From Planctomicrobium sp051466335 (GTDB lineage Bacteria > Planctomycetota > Planctomycetia > Planctomycetales > Planctomycetaceae): 64,000 nt of DNA. The stretch spans positions 4,588,001 to 4,652,000 of the forward strand of contig NZ_CP195793.1 in assembly GCF_051466335.1 (NCBI RefSeq), read 5' to 3'. The position numbers and the translations under genes are program-made. Below the pieces are notes generated by a model. The model saw only the letters and a program-made list of their open reading frames with translations, had not been told where the DNA came from and did no database searches. Position 1 is the stretch's first letter; each line of letters begins with the position of its first letter. Below are positions 43,804-52,622 of the stretch, one piece after another.

Positions 43804-46800
43804 TTACTGCGGACTTTGGCCTTCGCCATCGTCTCTCCGTTGGCGCTCGCGTAAGATACGATCCTGAAATGTCATTGGCGGCTTGTCGAGTGAATCCTGA
43901 AATTCCCGTTGCTGCACTTCAGTTGCAAATTCCTGTTCGCCGACCTGGCCGGACACAGCATGTGTCTCCTGTCGGCGGCGGATGCGGACGGTGATTGGTT
44001 CCTCTGCCCTGGACTGCTTGCGTTCAGATCGCTGCGGCATGTCCTCAAGAGTGTTAGCAGCCTTGAGAGCCTTGATTCGCTCGGCCAGTGCGGGTGTGGC
44101 TGGCCCTTTGCTGTCTGCGGATTCTTGCCCTGATGCCGATAGCTTCGCCTTGAGCTGGTCCCGTAGTTCAGTGAGTTCTGATAGATATGCTTCTAGCAAA
44201 AAGGGTTTGCCTAAGCGGGCCTGATAGTCGCGGAGCTGCGACTCGGCAATCAATAGGTCTTGTCGGATGCGGACGGTCTCCGAGGCATAGCCGGTGGCGA
44301 TGCGTTCCAGAGCGTTGAGAACAGCTCGTGGGCCTTGATGTTCTTTTGAGAGGCTGGATGTCCGGGTGATCACCCCTTCCAGATAGACATCCGGTGGAAA
44401 ATTCGGATGGACAATGACCCCAAACGCCAGACCACGATAAATGCCGATGGGCACCCGCGTCGGCTCACGGACAGAAAAAGGCAGGACGTCCAGCCGTTTA
44501 CCAAGAACGGCTGTCACGTCATCACGGGCCAGCGGATGCTTGCCGATGGCAATGGGATCGCCTTCATGCTGTTTGACGGCCTGTTCGTCGCCGGTCAGCT
44601 TGGCCAGCCTGCTGTTTTGCGCTCCGATGAAATCCGGCAGGTCTCGTACCTTGCGGCGGGCGACGTATTGCTCGTCGAGATGGTTCTTTTTCAGCAGCGT
44701 CAGGCGTTGTAGCTCGGCATCCGCTTCGGCGAGCGTCAGCACCGCCGGGTTGCCGGAAGCGATGGCCTTCACCTCGGCATAGCTGAGTTCCTGACTGCCG
44801 ATGTCCTCGGCCCGGCGGGCGGCATTGTCGCCGGTCATGATCTGGCTGATGAAGCGGGCTTTGGTTTCCAGCGCCTGCCACATATAAGCATCGAAGCTAC
44901 CTTCGGTGACGTAGCGGTAGATGGAGACTTCCGGATTCTCGTTCCCCTGCCGGAGGATGCGTCCGTCGCGTTGCTCGACCTCGGCAGGCTTCCACGGGGC
45001 GTCCAGGTGATGCAGGGCGATCAGGCGTTTCTGGACGTTGGTGCCGGTGCCCATTTTCTGCGTGCTACCGATCAGCACGCGCACGGAACCCTGTCGGACC
45101 TTCTCGAACAGAGCCTGTTTCTTGGCGTCCGACTCGGCCTCACCCATCGTGGCGATCTGTTCGCGTGGGATACCCCCGGCGTGTAACTTCTCGATAATCT
45201 CCTCGTAGGGCGAGTACCCCCACGGGGTCGGATTGACGCCCATATCGGCGAAGATCATCTGTGTGCTGCGCGTCGGTGCCGATTCCTTCCAGATATCCAC
45301 GACGTTTTCCACCAGTCGGTTGATCTTCGATTCCGGGAAGTCGGGAGCCGAGGCCGAGAGCATCCGGGCATCGGTCGCCAGCTTGCGACCATCGGTGGTG
45401 ATCGCCAGGGCGTTGTCGATGCGGGGATCAATCTTCTCGGATCGGATGCGTTCGTAACGCTCGACCAACTCCTGTTGGAGTTCCTGCTGCTCGTCGGACA
45501 TCGGGCAGGCGACCACGATGGGCTTGCCGCCCTTGAGTTTTGGTCGCGGCAGGTTCAGCATCTCGGCGGTCTGCACGTCCGAGAACGCCCGGAACATCTG
45601 CTGGAGTTCCGGCAGGTTGGTGAACTTCGCAAAGCGGCTTCGCTGACGAAGCCCACCGCCGTCCGGCGAAAGCTCCATCGTGTCCACGACTTCGCCGAAC
45701 GTGGCCGCCCAGGCGTCGAAATGCTCGATGCCCCGGCTCCTTAGCCCGCGCGGGTCGAGGAACCTCTGCATCGTGTACATCTCGACCATCGTGTTGGAAA
45801 TCGGCGTCCCGGTGGCAAAGGTGACGCCGTGGCCGGGATGCTGCTCGTCGAGGTAACGGGCTTTCATGAACACGTCGAAGGCACGCTCAGAGCCGCCGGT
45901 CTGGATGCCGGCGACGCGGTCCATCTTGGTCGGCGTCTCCAGATTCTTGAAGTAGTGGGCTTCGTCGATAAAGACGTGATCGACGCCAAGTTCGTCAAAC
46001 ACCAGCCCGTCGTCCTTCTTATCCTCGGCTAGCAGGTTCTTGAGCTTCTCGGCGCGGGCCGCCTTTTGTTTTTCGATGGTTTTGATGAGGTTACGATTCG
46101 TTCCCTTCTGGGCGGCGTGTTCGATCAGCAGTTGGTCGTACTCGGCGATCTGCTCGCGAAGGAACTGCTCCTGATAGTCCTTCGACATGCCGATGCGTTC
46201 AAAGCTGGAATGTGTGACCACGATGCCATCCCATTCGCCGGAGGCGATCTTGGCCGTCAGCATCTTGCGGCGTTCCTTGGACAGGTCTTCCTTGGATGCC
46301 ACCAGTAACTTGGCGTTCGGGTAAAGCTGCATGAACTCGCGGGCGAACTGCTCCAGCAGGTGATTGGGTACGACGTACATGGGCTTATGGACCAACCCGG
46401 CCTGCTTCATCTTCATGCCGGTGGCCGCCATCGTGAAGGTCTTACCCGCACCGACGACATGAGCGAGTAAGGTGTTGCCGCTGCTCATACCTCGCCAGAC
46501 GGCATCTTTCTGATGCTGCCGTAGCGACAGAGCCTGGTTCATACCGGGGAAATCGAGGTGGGAGCCATCAAACTGGCGAGGGCGTAAGTTGTTGAAATTG
46601 TCGTTGTAAATCCGCACCAGCCGTTCGGTGCGGTCGGGATCGGCGAAGACCCACTGCCGAAACCGCTCCTTGATGAGCTTCTGCTTTTCACGGGCGGCCA
46701 TCGTGTCTTCCTGGTTGACGACACGCTCCTCGCGGTCGCCGTGGTCGATGGTGTCGTAGATGGTCGGCGACTTCATGTTCAGAGCCAGTTCCAACAGCCA

Positions 46801-48963
46801 GGTGCCGTTGGCGCGGCCGGTACCAAACTCGGAAGTGGCGGCGACGGACGCCTTGGCAGCGTAGCCTGCATCCAGGTTCCAGACAGCATCCTTTTTCAAA
46901 TGGGCAACGGGTACGGACGACGGATCGACCTTGAACAGATCGGCGGCGAATGCCTGGACGTCGGATTCGGGAATCCAAGGGGCACCGAGGTTGGCGTCGA
47001 TGTCGCCGGGCAGCACGTCTTCGGGCTGTACGTCACGTAGAGCATTGATATTGCGGGCATATTGCGATCCGGCCTTCTCGGCAGTGGCGAGCTTTTCCCG
47101 GACATTGCCGGAGAGATAAGCGTCGGCGGTTTCCCATTTACCGGTCTCCGGGTCTTGGAAGATCAAGTCGCCCAGTTCCTCGATCACCTGGCTTTCCGGC
47201 TTGCCGTAGAGCTGCGAAATGTAGTCGAGAAAGACCGCCCCATGCTGGTTGAGCGACACCAATAAACCTTCCTCGGCGCTGCGGACCTGGGTGACGGGCG
47301 GGGTTTTTCCGACCACATCCCGCGACATGATCGCGGCTTTGGTCGCCTTGCCGGTCGTCTCGTCATAATCCTCCAGGGACATGACGAGCATCCCATCCGG
47401 GTCTTCCTTGAACTTGACCAAGTTCGGCATCCGCCGGATCGTCGTGCCGTCCTTGGTTTCGCTGAACGTCGTCTTGTTAATCGGGCCATAGGCCATCACG
47501 AACCGGTCATATGTGCGGTTGAGTTCACGGCGGGCGTTCTCGCGGTGCTGGTCGGGCCAGCCTTCGTTCTGCGATTGCAGCACGCGGCGGGCTTTGTCAC
47601 GGAGTTCGACCAAGGCCCCCAGTCGCTTGCCGGTCATCGTGCCGTCGCTTTTAAGCTGCGTGCCGCTATAGACAACGGGAACACCCTGGCCTCCGTCGGT
47701 CTGGTAGATGATGCGGTCGTCACCGATGAAGAAACTGCCTTCGCCGATATGCCGTTCGGGCGGGGGAGGGACGAAAACCGGTGCCGCCGGTTCCTCGGAC
47801 TTGGATGGCTGGATCGGGGCGAATTCGGGTAGCCTGCCAATGGCTTGGCCAAGTTGCTGGGCGAGGTCGCCGTTGCTGGTCAGGCTATAGCCTTCGCCGC
47901 CATAGAGCGTGTCCTTCGTCGTCCAGTTGCCCAGCACCATTTCGGGATGGTGATGGAAGTAGCGGTTGATGCCGACTTCCCGGCCTTCGATGGTCAGCGG
48001 TGCAACGCTGAGCCAGTCAACATCCACATGATTGGCTGCCACCCCAGGCGGACGCTTCCGCAGGAACACGATGTCGGTGACAACGGCGGTTCCCTCGCGT
48101 TTGAAGGCATCGGAGGGGAGGCGGATCGCGCCGACGAAGTCGGCCTTGCCAGCAAGGTATTCACGGATCGCGGCGTTTTTCTTGTCGAGCGTGTAGTGGG
48201 ATGTGACCAGCGCCAGTACGCCGCCTGACTTGAGTGAATCGACTGACTTGGCAAAGAAGTAATCGTGCAGGGAGAACTTCTGACCGTGATAGTCAAGCGT
48301 GAGGTTTGAGAACGGCACGTTGCCGATCACGGCGTCGATACGCCCCTCGGGTAACTTGGAGTCCCGGAAACTTTCGATGCGGATGTCGTGCTGCGGGTGG
48401 ATCGCTTTGGCGATGCGGCCGGAGAGGGAGTCGAGTTCGATCCCAATGAAGCGTTGATCGGGCTGGCCGTGGCCGATGAAGTTGCCGATACCGCAGCCGG
48501 GTTCCAGGATCGTCGCGTGATCCGAAATACCCAACCGGCGTATGGCATCATAGATACCCCCGATGACGGTCGGCGACGTGTAGAAGGCGTTGAATGTGGT
48601 ACGTTTGGCGCTGTCGTACTCGTCTGGGGTGAGGAGTGATTTCAACTCCTCCCCCAGTGCCTGCCAGCCGGAGTCTTTGTAGCGCCCGCTGACGGGGTCG
48701 GGAAAAATGGAGAGGGCGACCGGGCCGAAGCCGGAGAACCGGGCAAGTATCTGTTTTTCTTCGGGAGTGGCCGGGCGGTTTTCCTGCTCGATGGTCTTCA
48801 GCGTGCGGATGGTGGCGATGATGTCGCGGGCCTTGGCCTTCTCGCCGCTGGCCATTCCGTTGGAAGATGAGGGGAGTTGATCGCGGGCGCGGTGAAGTGC
48901 GAGGGTCGGGTCCGGTATCCCGGCCAGTGCTTCGAGTGTCGATTTGAGTTGTGCGCTGTTCAT
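43804..48963 (-). CDS. Giant N6-adenine methylase/SNF2-like helicase of mobile elements
   Basis: This 1719-residue protein combines a methyltransferase domain with SAM-binding LEPGCGIGNFIG (near residue 151) and catalytic NVPF (near 214; NPPF variant), and an SF2 helicase with VGAGKT (near 836), DEAH in VFIDEAHYFKN (near 997), GTPISNT and the C-terminal block GTGTNVQKRL-to-QRDGRILRQGN. A long coiled-coil tail follows. Such proteins are typical of plasmids, integrative elements and large phages and are thought to protect element DNA. The start at 48963 has AAGGAG upstream; the frame stays open to 49662 but overlaps the next gene. Confidence 0.85.
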   Translation of the reverse strand: MNSAQLKSTLEALAGIPDPTLALHRARDQLPSSSNGMASGEKAKARDIIATIRTLKTIEQENRPATPEEKQILARFSGFGPVALSIFPDPVSGRYKDSGWQALGEELKSLLTPDEYDSAKRTTFNAFYTSPTVIGGIYDAIRRLGISDHATILEPGCGIGNFIGHGQPDQRFIGIELDSLSGRIAKAIHPQHDIRIESFRDSKLPEGRIDAVIGNVPFSNLTLDYHGQKFSLHDYFFAKSVDSLKSGGVLALVTSHYTLDKKNAAIREYLAGKADFVGAIRLPSDAFKREGTAVVTDIVFLRKRPPGVAANHVDVDWLSVAPLTIEGREVGINRYFHHHPEMVLGNWTTKDTLYGGEGYSLTSNGDLAQQLGQAIGRLPEFAPIQPSKSEEPAAPVFVPPPPERHIGEGSFFIGDDRIIYQTDGGQGVPVVYSGTQLKSDGTMTGKRLGALVELRDKARRVLQSQNEGWPDQHRENARRELNRTYDRFVMAYGPINKTTFSETKDGTTIRRMPNLVKFKEDPDGMLVMSLEDYDETTGKATKAAIMSRDVVGKTPPVTQVRSAEEGLLVSLNQHGAVFLDYISQLYGKPESQVIEELGDLIFQDPETGKWETADAYLSGNVREKLATAEKAGSQYARNINALRDVQPEDVLPGDIDANLGAPWIPESDVQAFAADLFKVDPSSVPVAHLKKDAVWNLDAGYAAKASVAATSEFGTGRANGTWLLELALNMKSPTIYDTIDHGDREERVVNQEDTMAAREKQKLIKERFRQWVFADPDRTERLVRIYNDNFNNLRPRQFDGSHLDFPGMNQALSLRQHQKDAVWRGMSSGNTLLAHVVGAGKTFTMAATGMKMKQAGLVHKPMYVVPNHLLEQFAREFMQLYPNAKLLVASKEDLSKERRKMLTAKIASGEWDGIVVTHSSFERIGMSKDYQEQFLREQIAEYDQLLIEHAAQKGTNRNLIKTIEKQKAARAEKLKNLLAEDKKDDGLVFDELGVDHVFIDEAHYFKNLETPTKMDRVAGIQTGGSERAFDVFMKARYLDEQHPGHGVTFATGTPISNTMVEMYTMQRFLDPRGLRSRGIEHFDAWAATFGEVVDTMELSPDGGGLRQRSRFAKFTNLPELQQMFRAFSDVQTAEMLNLPRPKLKGGKPIVVACPMSDEQQELQQELVERYERIRSEKIDPRIDNALAITTDGRKLATDARMLSASAPDFPESKINRLVENVVDIWKESAPTRSTQMIFADMGVNPTPWGYSPYEEIIEKLHAGGIPREQIATMGEAESDAKKQALFEKVRQGSVRVLIGSTQKMGTGTNVQKRLIALHHLDAPWKPAEVEQRDGRILRQGNENPEVSIYRYVTEGSFDAYMWQALETKARFISQIMTGDNAARRAEDIGSQELSYAEVKAIASGNPAVLTLAEADAELQRLTLLKKNHLDEQYVARRKVRDLPDFIGAQNSRLAKLTGDEQAVKQHEGDPIAIGKHPLARDDVTAVLGKRLDVLPFSVREPTRVPIGIYRGLAFGVIVHPNFPPDVYLEGVITRTSSLSKEHQGPRAVLNALERIATGYASETVRIRQDLLIAESQLRDYQARLGKPFLLEAYLSELTELRDQLKAKLSASGQESADSKGPATPALAERIKALKAANTLEDMPQRSERKQSRAEEPITVRIRRRQETHAVSGQVGEQEFATEVQQREFQDSLDKPPMTFQDRILRERQRRDDGEGQSPQ

Positions 48964-49226
48964 CGCGTGGTCTCCTTCTGGCGTTTTCGGCCCGCTTTCG
49001 GGGGCCTGACGGCCGGAAAACGACCCAGCCTGAAGCCGGGGCTCTGCTCGCGGAGCGACCGTGCCAGCGGAAAGTTGGGGGAGACCTCCAGGGGGAACCG
49101 GGTTTCCGCTTGCACGGCCCGGCGGGCTGGGTAGCGTGCCGTCAGATAAGGCCCCAGGCGGGGCGGACGGCTGAGGAGAATCGTCGGAAGTGAAATCGAA
49201 CAGCGATTGCTGTTGTCGTCCGGCTT

Positions 49227-49544
49227 TTACTTTTTCTGTGAATGACGGCGGATGAACGCCATGGCTCCGTCGAGGGAGAACACTTTCGGCTCGTCCACTG
49301 GCGATACGGGCAGTAAACGATCTTCCAGCTCTTGCAAGGCCATCTCCAAGGCTTCCGAAGAGATTTGAATGGGATGGCTGTCGCTCCGTGCCTGAGCGAG
49401 TTGTTCCTTGTACATTTCGTGGAGGGTCTTCAGTTCCATTGCCAGACGATCCAGAGTTTCCAGCGGATTCTCGTCCTTGGGCAACTGGTCCTTGATCTGC
49501 GTCCGAAACTCCAACATTTCCATGACGATCGTCTTGTACTGCAT
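49227..49544 (-). CDS. Small mobile-element hypothetical protein
   Basis: The 105-residue product (MQYKTIVMEML...) is mainly helical and charged (ETLDRLAMELKTLHEMYKEQ), with no known motif. An AAGGAG sits 8 nt before the ATG. It lies directly upstream of the methylase/helicase gene, and small helical proteins in this position are common in such elements. It overlaps the upstream open extension of that gene in another frame. Confidence 0.6.
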   Translation of the reverse strand: MQYKTIVMEMLEFRTQIKDQLPKDENPLETLDRLAMELKTLHEMYKEQLAQARSDSHPIQISSEALEMALQELEDRLLPVSPVDEPKVFSLDGAMAFIRRHSQKK

Positions 49545-49818
49545 GGTTGGCTCCTTGCGGTTGTAGGCGTGATTCCTGTTTCGACTCGGTCGTCTCGTCC
49601 GGGTCATCGGGAAAGAGTGTGGGGCCTCGCCATCCCGGCGGCTTCCGAGCCATCCTCAGCAACGCTCGGAGCTGTTCGCCCCGCCTCCGGGTTGCCGGTC
49701 TGGCCTTCCCGTGAACGATGATTCGCAGGAAATGGTCCGCTTGGCAAGTGGCAAATCACCATGAACCGGAATGTTGAACGAGTGCATACGAACCTGCCAT
49801 GCCTCTGATCAGGTCCGC

Positions 49819-50298
49819 TCAGAACGGCACTTCCTGGCCGGATTCGATCCCCTTGGCCTGGCGGATCATCCCGCGTACTTCCTGGTAGAGCCGTTCGGCC
49901 TCGATACGCGTGGTCATGGCTGAATCGGGCTCAATGGGATGAATCCACATCAGATCGCGAGAGTTCCAGCGGTAACCGGCTGATTTGACTCGTTCGAGCA
50001 CCTCTTGGCTGGGCTTCTCCTCAAACTTGATCGCCATCTGGCGGAACCGACGGCTCTCGAACAGTCGAACACCCGCCTCATAGTCGCCTGCGATTCCGAA
50101 GGGGTCGGCGGCAATGATCCGGCCTCGTTGTTGCTGGAGACGTTCGACAAAAGTAGGCTGTAGTTCAGGGGCTTCCGGTGCGGATGGTTCCTGAACGGCA
50201 GTGCTGGCGAGGTCGGCCAGTTGAAGCTCTGGTTCGGGTTGAATGGGATTTGGTGTTTCGGTGGGTGTGGTGTTCTTTGGGGTGCGTTTGCGTGCCAT
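49819..50298 (-). CDS. Mobile-element hypothetical protein
   Basis: The 159-residue product has a Lys/Thr/Pro-rich N-terminal tail of about 55 residues and a compact C-terminal domain (GVRLFESRRFRQMAIKFEEKPSQ..., SAGYRWNSRDLMWIHPI), which resembles small DNA-associated proteins encoded in integrative elements. I cannot name the family with certainty. The ATG at 50298 has GGAGG six nt upstream. It is the last backbone gene before the oppositely oriented defence cargo. Confidence 0.6.
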   Translation of the reverse strand: MARKRTPKNTTPTETPNPIQPEPELQLADLASTAVQEPSAPEAPELQPTFVERLQQQRGRIIAADPFGIAGDYEAGVRLFESRRFRQMAIKFEEKPSQEVLERVKSAGYRWNSRDLMWIHPIEPDSAMTTRIEAERLYQEVRGMIRQAKGIESGQEVPF

Positions 50299-50597
50299 AT
50301 CGTCCTCCATGATGTGTAGGGTGATTCATTCACCTCTATAACTGACATTAGCACGATTCAATCCCTTCGCGCAATAGGCTGAGTGCGGGTTTCAGCAACA
50401 TGCCATACTCAAAAGACGCAGAAATGCTAAGGTTTCATAGAGACAACACGCTGCAACGCCACAGTTTTTCTGATGTTTTTGATCAATGCTCTACAGGAAC
50501 AGAAATATATGAATGAAGTGATTTCATTCGCTTCCGGGATGCAGGCATTGCCTGACCGTTAGAGTCACACTCGCCATTTTTAGGATCATTAGCAGTA
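50299..50597. other. Divergent gap before the defence cargo
   Basis: AT-rich compared with the flanking backbone, with no gene. It must hold the promoter of the nuclease/helicase pair. No convincing repeat or operator was found. Confidence 0.4.
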
Positions 50598-52622
50598 ATG
50601 TACATATCACGTATACGTATTCAGAACTACCGTTGCTTCAAGGACTCTACGATTGAGTTTCAACCAGGGCTGAACGTCATTATTGGCGAAAATAATTCTG
50701 GTAAGACTACGCTTCTCAAAGCCCTTGCACTGGTTTTTGATCGCCGATCGCAAGGGCGACCAACTGTTCACGATTTTCACAGCCTATTAGAACCGATTGA
50801 TTCGCCTCCACGGATCACAATATCGGTCACGCTTCGTTCATCTCCCGCTGACACTCCCGCCGATCGCGCACTGGTTGCACCATGGCTCACAAGTCTTGAC
50901 TCACGCTGGGAGGCGCAGCTCACTTATACGTTTTTCCTGCCGGAAACTGATGAAGACACATTCCGCGAAGCGCTGAATAGCACGACAGATCGACCAGTAT
51001 TTTTTGAGATTGTTAACGAATTCCTTCCGAAGTACGTCACTCGGGTGTATGGAGGCAATCCTGCAACGGTCCTTTCCGCTGACGCGGATACGTTGTCCAA
51101 GTTCGACTGCCAATTCCTCGATGCGCTGCGAGACGTGGAAAGCGAAATGTTCTCCGGTAGAAACCCTCTTTTGCGACAAATGCTGGAAGAAGTGTTGGAC
51201 ATCAACAAAAAAGACGGAGAGAAACGCCAACTGCGATCAGCGTTTCGCGAACGATCAAAAGAGCTGCGCACTGAATTAGTACGACGCCTCGATACTCCCC
51301 GGCTCTTTCAGCTTGTTTCGGAAACAGGAGCCGGTGACGGAGGCAATCCAACTCTCGATGGAGGCGTTCAGGAAAGTGACCTGATTGCCGCCTTGAGATT
51401 ATTCATTGAGCGTGAATCGTTTGCATTTCCAGCATCTCATCAGGGATTGGGATACAACAATCTGCTCTATATCTCGCTCCTGTTGGCCAGCATGTCGTTT
51501 CGGGCATCAGAGCAGCGTCGGGGGCAGAATGCTGCAGTATTCCCAATGCTGCTCATTGAGGAACCGGAGGCACATCTGCATCCCGCACTTCAATACAAGT
51601 TACTTGCTCACATTGTCAGCCGTGTCGAAAAGGAGCCTCACCAAAACCGCCAAGTGTTCGTTACGACGCACTCTACGCATGTGACATCGGCCGCTCGTCT
51701 CACGCCAATTATCTGCTTATCGGTACGTGAGTCGGGAGAGATCGGAATCGCATATCCGGCTCGTCTCTTTGCTGATACCGTCGAAGGTAAGGCGTCTCGC
51801 TCCTATGTGGAACGGTACCTGGATGCCACCAAATCTGCGATGCTCTTCGCGAAGGCAACTCTGCTTGTTGAGGGAATTGCCGAACAACTTGTCGTTCCGG
51901 CCTTTGCATCGAGGGATGGACGGTCATTTGACGAACATCATGTGGCTGTCGTTAGGGTGGATGGCGTGACTTTCAAACATTTCTTGCCACTATTCGGTGC
52001 GGGTGTCTCCGCCGACCTATTGGAGCACACATTACATCGAAGGGTCGCATGCATCGTTGATGCTGATCCCGGTCGAAAGGAACGTGGTATCGACGATGCG
52101 AGATGGAAGTCGTGCTTCCCATTCCAACTCAACGGCGATGTCAGCAGCTTTGATTACCGAGCAACTTCCGGCGTGCAGGAGGCATTGGTCACTTTCATTA
52201 CCGGGCGAGCAAACCTCCAAGTGTTTTCCGGGAAGAAAACCCTTGAGTATGACCTGGCCCTAGCGAATATAGGAAACTCCCTACTTGTCACAGACGCGGT
52301 GACGCACAGCGCTGCACTCAAGGAACTGTGCGCCACCCCCGAGACTCTGCCGCGAAAGCTTGAGAAGCAGTTTGAGCCGGATGAACTTGCAAGCCTCAAA
52401 GCAATCCAGGACGCGACTGAACGCAAGAAACACCGATTCGCGGCAACGTATCTCCGGTGCGCAGAAAACGCCAAAGGCGAACATGCCTTTGCCCTTGAGA
52501 AGATCATTCGCGTCCCACCGGGCGATTCGACGGCACTTCAATGCCCCAAGTACGTTGTTGATGCAATTAATTGGGTAACAAAGGCAACGGTGCAGCAAGC
52601 TCCCGGAGCCACGACGCTATGA
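50598..52622 (+). CDS. OLD-family ATPase-TOPRIM nuclease (GajA-like)
   Basis: This 674-residue protein has an SMC/OLD-type ATPase domain with Walker A GENNSGKTT (residues 30-38), signature and Walker B LLIEEPEAHLHP (near 318-329) and H-loop in FVTTHSTH. A TOPRIM nuclease domain follows, with LLVEG (near 424) and IVDADPG (near 487), holding the catalytic Glu and the D-x-D pair. GajA of Gabija is shorter (about 580) but has this architecture; the extra length lies in the ATPase insertion and C-terminus. It overlaps the helicase gene by ATGA. Confidence 0.85.
   Translation: MYISRIRIQNYRCFKDSTIEFQPGLNVIIGENNSGKTTLLKALALVFDRRSQGRPTVHDFHSLLEPIDSPPRITISVTLRSSPADTPADRALVAPWLTSLDSRWEAQLTYTFFLPETDEDTFREALNSTTDRPVFFEIVNEFLPKYVTRVYGGNPATVLSADADTLSKFDCQFLDALRDVESEMFSGRNPLLRQMLEEVLDINKKDGEKRQLRSAFRERSKELRTELVRRLDTPRLFQLVSETGAGDGGNPTLDGGVQESDLIAALRLFIERESFAFPASHQGLGYNNLLYISLLLASMSFRASEQRRGQNAAVFPMLLIEEPEAHLHPALQYKLLAHIVSRVEKEPHQNRQVFVTTHSTHVTSAARLTPIICLSVRESGEIGIAYPARLFADTVEGKASRSYVERYLDATKSAMLFAKATLLVEGIAEQLVVPAFASRDGRSFDEHHVAVVRVDGVTFKHFLPLFGAGVSADLLEHTLHRRVACIVDADPGRKERGIDDARWKSCFPFQLNGDVSSFDYRATSGVQEALVTFITGRANLQVFSGKKTLEYDLALANIGNSLLVTDAVTHSAALKELCATPETLPRKLEKQFEPDELASLKAIQDATERKKHRFAATYLRCAENAKGEHAFALEKIIRVPPGDSTALQCPKYVVDAINWVTKATVQQAPGATTL

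Noticed and set aside
43589..43867. Plus-strand open frame between the metal operon and the methylase gene
   Set aside because: Overlaps the methylase 3' end and carries no recognisable protein features.
48964..49662. Use of the full 1952-codon frame for the methylase/helicase
   Set aside because: The start at 48963 has a strong Shine-Dalgarno and the extension collides with a better-supported small gene; kept only as a finding.
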